Assembly: GCA_023411405.1 (NCBI GenBank)
Contig: JAEYOU010000363.1
Span: 1-10,691 of the forward strand
DNA: 10,691 nt
Direction: 5' to 3'
From: Pseudomonadota bacterium
GTDB lineage: Bacteria > Myxococcota > Myxococcia > Myxococcales > Anaeromyxobacteraceae
A program made the position numbers and the translations under genes. This document shows positions 5,133-10,691 of the stretch, one piece after another. The stretch's first letter is position 1; every line of letters starts with the position of its first letter. The notes under the pieces were generated by a model. It saw only the letters and a list, made by a program, of their open reading frames with translations, made no database searches and was not told where the DNA came from.

Positions 5133-6149
5133 CTACGCACCCGCCGAAATGATGGCCCGCGCCCCCTCCGGATCCCGCTTGCACTCGAGCAGCGCCGACA
5201 GGATGAGAGGCGCGACGATCGTGGCGTCCGACTCGATCACGAACATCGGCGTCTCCGGGGTGAGCTTGTCCCAGGTGATCTTCTCGTTCGGGGTCGCGCC
5301 GGAGTAGCTGCCGAAGGACGTCGTCGAGTCGGAGATCTGGCAGAAGTAGGCCCACGGCTTCACCGGCTGCCCCAGGTCGTGCTTGATGGACGGCACGACG
5401 CAGATCGGGAAGTCGCCGGCGATGCCGCCGCCGATCTGGAAGAAGCCGACGCCGGGGCCGGCCGAGAGCTCCGGGTACCGGGCGTAGAGGTCGACCATGT
5501 ACTCGACGCCCGACTTCGCGGCGCGCGCGTCGCACTCGCCGGTGCGGACGTAGGACGCGAAGATGTTCCCGAAGGTCGAGTCCTCGTAGCCGGGCACCAC
5601 GATCGGCAGGCGCGCGCGGGCTGCGGCGAGGAGCCAGGACTCCTCCGGGTCGCCCTGCTGGAGCTCGGGCGGGAGCGAGAGGACGAGCTCGTAGAAGTAC
5701 TCGTGCCAGAAGCGGCGCTCGCCCGCGGCGCTCGCGCGCTTCCACATGGGGACGATGATCTTCTCCACCGCCCGGAACGCCTCGTCCTCGGGGATGCTGG
5801 TGTCCGTCACCCGCCGCATCCGCTGCTCGAGGATCCGGGCGTCGTCCTGGCGGGTGTGGTAGCGCCAGTCCGGGAAGTCCTTGTAGTGGTGGTGCGCCAC
5901 GAGCCGGAAGAGCGACTCCTCGAGGTTCGCGCCGGTGACCGAGAGCCCGTGCACGAGCCCCGCGCGGATGGCGGGCGCGAGCGTGATGCCGAGCTGCGCG
6001 GACGACATCGCCCCCGCCACCGCCCAGAACATGCGGCCGCCGCCCTCGACGTGGCGCCAGTAGGCGAGGAGCGCCTCCCGCGTCGCGCGGGCGTTGAAGT
6101 TCCGGTAGTTGCGGAGGACGAAGGAGAGGATCGGGTGGGAGGCGGACAT
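5133..6149 (-). CDS. Deoxyhypusine-synthase-like aminobutyltransferase (possible homospermidine synthase)
   Basis: This 338-residue protein belongs to the deoxyhypusine synthase family, NAD-dependent enzymes that move an aminobutyl group from spermidine through an imine on an active-site lysine. That lysine is K295 in ITWDKL, matching VSWGKI of the eukaryotic enzyme. VTGANLEESL (71-80) corresponds to the NAD-binding TGAN/TAGG region, GPGVGFFQIGGG (231-242) to the GGG turn, and SFGSYSGATPNEK (278-290) to the strand before the lysine. Where eukaryotic enzymes have KHHIAN, with a spermidine-binding histidine, this one has AGDFPIC (244-250). Bacteria lack eIF5A, so classical deoxyhypusine formation is unlikely. 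Plant homospermidine synthase arose from this family, and an aminobutyl acceptor such as putrescine is a reasonable inference. The start is ATG at 6149; the leader is repeat sequence without a clear ribosome-binding site. It lies 79 bp downstream of purL on the same strand. Confidence 0.85.
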   Translation of the reverse strand: MSASHPILSFVLRNYRNFNARATREALLAYWRHVEGGGRMFWAVAGAMSSAQLGITLAPAIRAGLVHGLSVTGANLEESLFRLVAHHHYKDFPDWRYHTRQDDARILEQRMRRVTDTSIPEDEAFRAVEKIIVPMWKRASAAGERRFWHEYFYELVLSLPPELQQGDPEESWLLAAARARLPIVVPGYEDSTFGNIFASYVRTGECDARAAKSGVEYMVDLYARYPELSAGPGVGFFQIGGGIAGDFPICVVPSIKHDLGQPVKPWAYFCQISDSTTSFGSYSGATPNEKITWDKLTPETPMFVIESDATIVAPLILSALLECKRDPEGARAIISAGA

Positions 6150-6150
6150 G

Positions 6151-6220
6151 GTCAGTGGTCAGTTAATCCGGAACTGACGGCTGCAACCGACAAACTGAAG
6201 ACTGACAGCTGCCGACTGAC
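6151..6220. repeat. Degenerate ACTGAC/GTCAG repeat tract between purL and the next gene
   Basis: The plus strand has GTCAG at 6151 and 6158, and CTGAC at 6174, 6202 and 6216, with ACTGA and ACCGA variants between them. GTCAGTT (6158-6164) and AACTGAC (6172-6178) form a seven-base inverted repeat around seven bases. The tract is visibly poorer in GC than the flanking genes. It forms the whole leader of the deoxyhypusine-synthase-like gene, right up to its ATG. Similar CAGT-rich intergenic tracts occur in unrelated bacteria, as I recall. Confidence 0.6.
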
Positions 6221-6228
6221 GACCGATC

Positions 6229-9200
6229 TCACCCGACCCAGACCCGCGCGTTCCGGAACAGCCGCATCCAGGGGCCGTCCTCCTTCCAGCCCGCCGGACG
6301 CCACGAGAGCTGGACCGCGCGGAAGACGCGCTCCGGGTGTGGCATCAGGATCGTCACGCGGCCGTCGGGCGTCGTGACCGCGGTGATCCCGCCGGGCGAT
6401 CCGTTCGGGTTCTCGGGGTACCGCTCGGCGGGCCGGCCGTGGTGGTCGACGTACCGCGCCGCGACGAGGCCGCGCGACCGGAGCGCCTCGAGCTGCGCGG
6501 GGCCCGCGAACTCGGCGCGCCCCTCGCCGTGCGCCACCGCGATCGGGAGCCTCGAGCCCGCCATCCCGCGCAGGAGGATCGACGGGCTCTCCAGGACCTC
6601 GACGAGCGAGAGCCGCGCCTCGAACTGCTCGGAGCGGTTCCGCACGAACCGCGGCCAGTCGCCGGCCCCGGGGATGAGCTCGTGCAGGTTCGAGAGCATC
6701 TGGCAGCCGTTGCAGACGCCGAGCGCGAAGGCGTCGGCCCGGGCGAGGAACCGCGCCAGCGCGTCGCGCGCCCGGGCGTTGAAGAGGATCGACTTCGCCC
6801 ACCCCTCGCCCGCGCCGAGCACGTCGCCGTAGGAGAACCCGCCGCAGGCGGCGAGGCCGCGGAACCCGTCGAGCGACGTCCGCCCTCCGAGCAGGTCGCT
6901 CATGTGCACGTCCACCGCCTCGAACCCGGCGCGATCGAACGCGGCAGCCATCTCGAGCTGGCCGTTGACGCCCTGCTCGCGCAGGATCGCCACGCGCGGG
7001 CGGGTGCCGCGATTCACGAAGGGTGCAGCGACGTCTTCGTCGAGGTCGAACGTGAGGTGGGCGTGCAGGCCGGGGTCCGCGGGGTCGCAGCGGCCGGCCT
7101 GCTCCTCGTCGGCGCAGCCCGGGTCGTCCCGGAGCGCCTGCAGGGCGTGCGTGGTCTCCGACCAGATCCCCCGGAGCTCGGCGCGCGCCGCCTCGAAGAG
7201 CGTCTCGCGGCCGCGCCGGAGCACGATCCGCTCGCCCGGCGCCGGCCGGCCGATCCGGTGGATGCAGTCGGCGAGCCCGGCGGCGCGGAGCGCGATCTCG
7301 GCGCGCGCGGCGTCGCCGGCCCGGACCTGGAGGACCGCGCCGAGCTCCTCGGTGAAGAGGATCGCGCGGGCGTCGCCGGGGAGCGGCCCGAGGTCCACGT
7401 CGAGGCCGGTGCCCGCGGCGAAGGCCATCTCGCAGAGCGTCGCGAGGAGGCCGCCGTCGGAGCGATCGTGGTACGCGAGCAGGAGGCCCGCCGCGTTGAG
7501 GGCCTGGACGCCGCCGAAGAACGCGCGGAGCAGGGCGGGGTCGTCGAGGTCGGGCGGCGTCGCGCCGAGGCGGCCGTACACCTGCGCGAGCGCCGAGCCG
7601 CCGAGGCGGTGCTGCCCGCGGCCCAGGTCCACGAGGAGGAGCTCGGTCTCGCCCGCGTCGGTGCGGAGCTGCGGCGTGAGGGTCCGGCGCACGTCGGTCA
7701 CGGGCGCGAAGGCGGTCACGACGAGCGAGAGCGGCGCCGTCACCGCCCGGCGCTCCCCCGCCTCCTCCCAGACCGTCTTCATGGACATCGAGTCCTTGCC
7801 CACCGGGATCGCGATCCCGAGCGCCGGGCAGAGCTCCTCGCCGACGGCCCGCACGGCGTCGTACAGCCGCGCGTCCTCGCCGGGGTGGCCGGCGGCCGCC
7901 ATCCAGTTGGCCGAGAGCTTCACGTCGCCGAGGCGGGCGATCGGGGCGGAGGCGATGTTCGTGATCGCCTCGGCCACCGCGAGCCGCGCCGACGCGGCGG
8001 CGTCGAGGAGCGCGACCGGCGTCCGCTCGCCCATCGCCATCGCCTCGCCGGTGGTGACGTCGTAGCTCGTGGCGGTCACGGCGGCGTCGGCGACCGGGAC
8101 CTGCCACGGCCCGACCATCTGGTCGCGCGCGACGAGGCCGGTGACCGTGCGGTCGCCGATGGTGACGAGGAAGGTCTTGTCGGCGACCGCCGGGAGGCGC
8201 AGCACGCGCCGGATCGCCTCGCCCAGCTCGACGGGGCCGAGGTCGAACGGCGCCAGCGCCGGGCCGACGCGCTGGGCACGGCGCACCATGCGCGGCGGCT
8301 TCCCGAGGAGGACCGAGAGCGGCATGTCGATGGGCCGGCCGCCGAGGAGCGCGTCGTCGAGCACGAGCCGGCCGTCGTCCGAGGCGGTGCCCACCACCGC
8401 GAACGGGCACCGCTCGCGGACGCACAGCGCGCGGAACCGCTCGAGCCGCTCCGGCGCGATCGCGAGCACGTAGCGCTCCTGCGCCTCGTTGCACCAGAGC
8501 TCGAGCGGCGAGAGGCCGGGCTCGTCGGTGGGGATGGCGCGGAGCTGGAAGCGGGCGCCCCGGCCGGCGTCGTGCACGAGCTCGGGGAGGGCGTTGGAGA
8601 GGCCGCCCGCCCCGACGTCGTGGATGGAGACGATGGGGTTCTCGGCCCCGAGCGCCCAGCAGCGGTCGATCACCTCCTGACAGCGCCGCTGCATCTCGGG
8701 GTTGTCGCGCTGCACCGAGGCGAAGTCGAGGTCCTCGTGCGAGGCGCCCGACGACATCGAGGACGCCGCGCCGCCGCCCAGGCCGATGAGCATGGCCGGG
8801 CCGCCCAGCACGACGATCGCCGCGCCGGGGCCGAAGACCTCCTTCCGCACGTGCTCCGCGCGGACGTTGCCGTAGCCGCCGGCGATCATGATCGGCTTGT
8901 GGTAGCCGCGCACCTCGCGCCCGCCCGGGCCGAGGACGTCGAGCTCGAAGGTCCGGAAGTAGCCGGCGAGGTTGGGCCGGCCGAACTCGTTGTTGAAGGC
9001 GGCGCCGCCGAGCGGGCCGTCGGTCATGATCTCCAGGGCCGAGGCGATCCGGTCGGGCTTGCCGTGGTCGACCTCCCAGGGCCGGAGGAGGCCCGGGAGG
9101 CGCAGGTCACTGACGGTGAATCCGGTGAGGCCGGCCTTGGGCTTCGCCCCGCGGCCGGTCGCCCCCTCGTCGCGGATCTCGCCGCCCGAGCCGGTGGCGG

Positions 9201-10170
9201 CGCCGGGGAAGGGCGAGATGGCCGTCGGGTGGTTGTGCGTCTCCACCTTCATGAGGAGGTGGACCGGCTCGCGGTGCGCCCGGTAGACGCCGGTCTCCGG
9301 GTCCGGGAAGAAGCGGCCCGCCGCCGGGCCCTCCACGACGGCGGCGTTGTCCTTGTACGCCGAGAGCACGCCGCCCGGGCTCGCCTCGGTCGAGCGCCGG
9401 ATCATCTGGAACAGGGACCGCGGCTCCTTCACGCCGTCGACGGTGAACTCCGCGTTGAACACCTTGTGCCGGCAGTGCTCGCTGTTCGCCTGCGCGAACA
9501 TCATCAGCTCGACGTCGGAGGGGTTCCGGCGCAGCGCGCCGAAGCTCTCGACGAGGTAGTCGATCTCGTCCGGCGAGAGCGCGAGCCCCATCTCCTGGTT
9601 GGCCCGGACCAGCGCCTCCCGGCCGGCGCCGAGCACGTCCACGGTCCGGAGCGGGCGCGGCGCGTCGTGCGAGAAGAGCCGGGTCGCGTCCCGCGCGTCG
9701 TCGAGCACCGACTCGGTCATCCGGTCGTGCAGCGCCGCCCGGAGCGCGGCGGGGTCGTGCACCTCGCCGGTGACCGTGTACGCGATGCCCCGCTCGATCC
9801 GGCGCACCCCCTGCGCGCCGAGCCCGCAGATCCGCGCGATGTCGGTGGCCTTCGTGGACCAGGGCGAGAGGGTGCCCAGGCGCGGGACGACGATCAGGCG
9901 GAGGAGGTGGGGGTCGCGCGGCCCCTCCGCTCGCTCCGGCCCAGCCTGCTTCGCCTCGCCGTGCTCGCCCGGCGTGCGCGGCCCGTACTGGAGCAGCCGC
10001 TCGAGCACGGCGCGCTCGGCGTCGTCGAGCGGGCCCTCGAGCTCCACGAAGTGAACGAAGTCGGCCGCGAGCGCGGTGACGCCGGGGTTGCGGGCCTGGA
10101 GACGGCGGAGCCGCCGGGCGAGGCGGGCGGGGGTCAGGGCCGGGGCGCCGGCCAGCTCGATCGTGGGCAC
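6229..10170 (-). CDS. purL: Phosphoribosylformylglycinamidine synthase, single-chain large form
   Basis: This 1313-residue enzyme catalyses the fourth step of de novo purine synthesis: FGAR, glutamine and ATP give FGAM. The length fits the fused form (about 1,295 in E. coli), in which the PurS-like N-terminus, the two-part synthetase and the glutaminase are one chain. The nucleotide and metal site is in VETHNHPTAISPFPGAATG near residue 310; other synthetase motifs are GGYGNVR, GGGAASSMSS, VSIHDVGAGGLSNALPELVHDAG and GKDSMSMKT. The class I glutaminase begins near residue 1057 (RPRVAILREQGVNGQ), with nucleophile C1153 in GVCNGCQM and the His/Glu pair in PHPERVFR near 1277. I chose GTG at 10170 because AGGA lies eight bases upstream; a TTG at 10197 would add nine residues and lacks a ribosome-binding site. 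It is divergent from the lysR-type gene. All catalytic parts look intact. Confidence 0.97.
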   Translation of the reverse strand: MPTIELAGAPALTPARLARRLRRLQARNPGVTALAADFVHFVELEGPLDDAERAVLERLLQYGPRTPGEHGEAKQAGPERAEGPRDPHLLRLIVVPRLGTLSPWSTKATDIARICGLGAQGVRRIERGIAYTVTGEVHDPAALRAALHDRMTESVLDDARDATRLFSHDAPRPLRTVDVLGAGREALVRANQEMGLALSPDEIDYLVESFGALRRNPSDVELMMFAQANSEHCRHKVFNAEFTVDGVKEPRSLFQMIRRSTEASPGGVLSAYKDNAAVVEGPAAGRFFPDPETGVYRAHREPVHLLMKVETHNHPTAISPFPGAATGSGGEIRDEGATGRGAKPKAGLTGFTVSDLRLPGLLRPWEVDHGKPDRIASALEIMTDGPLGGAAFNNEFGRPNLAGYFRTFELDVLGPGGREVRGYHKPIMIAGGYGNVRAEHVRKEVFGPGAAIVVLGGPAMLIGLGGGAASSMSSGASHEDLDFASVQRDNPEMQRRCQEVIDRCWALGAENPIVSIHDVGAGGLSNALPELVHDAGRGARFQLRAIPTDEPGLSPLELWCNEAQERYVLAIAPERLERFRALCVRERCPFAVVGTASDDGRLVLDDALLGGRPIDMPLSVLLGKPPRMVRRAQRVGPALAPFDLGPVELGEAIRRVLRLPAVADKTFLVTIGDRTVTGLVARDQMVGPWQVPVADAAVTATSYDVTTGEAMAMGERTPVALLDAAASARLAVAEAITNIASAPIARLGDVKLSANWMAAAGHPGEDARLYDAVRAVGEELCPALGIAIPVGKDSMSMKTVWEEAGERRAVTAPLSLVVTAFAPVTDVRRTLTPQLRTDAGETELLLVDLGRGQHRLGGSALAQVYGRLGATPPDLDDPALLRAFFGGVQALNAAGLLLAYHDRSDGGLLATLCEMAFAAGTGLDVDLGPLPGDARAILFTEELGAVLQVRAGDAARAEIALRAAGLADCIHRIGRPAPGERIVLRRGRETLFEAARAELRGIWSETTHALQALRDDPGCADEEQAGRCDPADPGLHAHLTFDLDEDVAAPFVNRGTRPRVAILREQGVNGQLEMAAAFDRAGFEAVDVHMSDLLGGRTSLDGFRGLAACGGFSYGDVLGAGEGWAKSILFNARARDALARFLARADAFALGVCNGCQMLSNLHELIPGAGDWPRFVRNRSEQFEARLSLVEVLESPSILLRGMAGSRLPIAVAHGEGRAEFAGPAQLEALRSRGLVAARYVDHHGRPAERYPENPNGSPGGITAVTTPDGRVTILMPHPERVFRAVQLSWRPAGWKEDGPWMRLFRNARVWVG

Positions 10171-10241
10171 GGGGCGGATCCTGCCCCGCCGAACCAAATC
10201 ATGCCAACGAATCGTGGTGATGGTAGGTATCAGAGACGCTA
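10171..10241. promoter_or_regulatory. Divergent promoter region of purL and the LysR-type gene
   Basis: The 71 bp contain a less GC-rich core from about 10191 to 10241. TGAT (10218-10221) and ATCA (10229-10232) form a dyad around seven bases just before the LysR start, a possible site for autoregulation since this family usually binds its own divergent promoter. It does not fit the strict T-N11-A rule. AGGA for purL lies on the minus strand at about 10179-10182. No PurR-like palindrome was recognised. Confidence 0.35.
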
Positions 10242-10691
10242 ATGCAACCGCTCGAGACCGACCAGCTCCTCGCGTTCGTCACGGTGGCCCGGGAGCGCGG
10301 CTTCTCCCGGGCGGCGCGGCGCCTGGGGCGCACGCAGTCGGCCGTGAGCCAGGCGGTGGCGCGGCTGGAGGCGGAGCTGGACGTGCGGCTGTTCGTGCGG
10401 AGCGGCCGGACGACCGAGCTCTCCGCGGCGGGCCGGGCGCTGCTCGAGCGCGCGGAGCGGATCCTGGACGAGATGGACCGCGCGCGGGAGGGGCTCGCCG
10501 CCCTCCACGCGCTCGAGGCGGGGCTCCTTGTGGTGGGGACCAGCGACACGCTCGCCTACTACGTCCTGCCGCCGATCCTGGCCGCCTTCCGCGACCGGCA
10601 CCCCGGGGTCGAGCTCCGGCTCGACAACCGCCCCTCGCCGGCCACCGCGGAGCGGGTGGTCGAGCGCGCGGTGGACGTCGGGGTGGTGACG
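10242..10691 (+). CDS. LysR-family transcriptional regulator, N-terminal half (partial)
   Basis: A frame of 150 codons runs from ATG at 10242 off the window end without a stop, so about half of a typical 300-residue LysR protein is visible. The winged helix-turn-helix spans about residues 5-65: LLAFVTVARERGFSRAARRLGRTQSAVSQAVARLEAELDVRLF, then RTTELSAAGRALLERA, which is the classic family signature. The linker helix follows (ILDEMDRAREGLAALHALEAG), and the effector domain starts at LLVVGTSDTLAYYVLPPILAAFRDRHPGVEL. An in-frame TAG at 10224-10226 excludes a longer N-terminus; a weak GAGA precedes the ATG by five bases. It is divergent from purL with 71 bp between starts, but no effector or target can be inferred. 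Confidence 0.93.
   Translation, partial: MQPLETDQLLAFVTVARERGFSRAARRLGRTQSAVSQAVARLEAELDVRLFVRSGRTTELSAAGRALLERAERILDEMDRAREGLAALHALEAGLLVVGTSDTLAYYVLPPILAAFRDRHPGVELRLDNRPSPATAERVVERAVDVGVVT

Noticed and set aside
4398..5152. Several open frames in the gap after the PHP gene (for example 4398-4928 minus and 4514-5152 plus)
   Set aside because: They run across palindromic repeats, have low-complexity Arg/Ala/Pro/Ser composition and no recognisable fold or ribosome-binding site.
6152..8494. A 780-codon minus-strand frame inside purL, ending in a VVSRQLSVFSLSV-like tail
   Set aside because: It is a shifted-frame shadow of purL; the tail is the translation of the ACTGAC repeat tract, a well-known spurious protein pattern.
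10171..10197. TTG start for purL at 10197
   Set aside because: GTG at 10170 has AGGA at a proper distance, whereas the TTG has none; the nine extra residues add nothing conserved.
6337..10242. A 1,301-codon open frame antisense to purL
   Set aside because: Its composition is rich in Arg, Ala, Glu, Val and His with no domain, and it is explained by the G/C third-position bias of purL on the other strand.

Overview
The window is very GC-rich, densely coding DNA with strong G/C third-position bias, so many long antisense frames are open by chance. The gene set (single-chain PurL, a deoxyhypusine-synthase-like protein, an agmatinase-family ureohydrolase, a second-type ClpX, Rrf2 and LysR regulators, an Fsr-type efflux pump) and the GC-rich intergenic palindromes suggest a myxobacterium-like deltaproteobacterium. 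Anaeromyxobacter is my best guess. That assignment is inference from composition and protein style, not from a marker gene.

Layout. 1-627 (+) is the C-terminal half of an Fsr-type major facilitator transporter, cut by the window edge. It converges on a minus-strand group read from high to low coordinates: an Rrf2-family regulator (3497-2946), an agmatinase-family ureohydrolase (2822-1797) and a ClpX-type AAA+ unfoldase lacking the N-terminal zinc domain (1726-650). A PHP-domain phosphoesterase (3605-4447, +) is divergent from rrf2 across about 107 bp. A 685-bp region without a credible gene (4448-5132) carries three related palindromic repeats and other hairpins. Then come, on the minus strand, a deoxyhypusine-synthase-like gene (6149-5133) and purL (10170-6229), separated by 79 bp of degenerate ACTGAC repeats. 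The window closes with the N-terminal half of a LysR-type regulator (10242 onward, +), divergent from purL.

How the genes may work together. The ureohydrolase (agmatine to putrescine) and the deoxyhypusine-synthase-like enzyme (aminobutyl transfer using NAD) fit one polyamine route, possibly to homospermidine, although they are not in one operon here. PurL supplies the fourth step of purine synthesis, and the PHP protein probably acts on nucleotides or RNA ends. Rrf2 has a three-cysteine cluster typical of Fe-S sensing and may control its own gene, the ureohydrolase or the PHP gene. No CRISPR array, tRNA, rRNA, phage or insertion sequence was seen. I found no wholly new multi-gene system. The best leads are the ClpX paralogue with altered substrate loops, the deoxyhypusine-synthase-like enzyme with a changed spermidine site, and several palindromic repeat elements, one of which has run into the end of rrf2.
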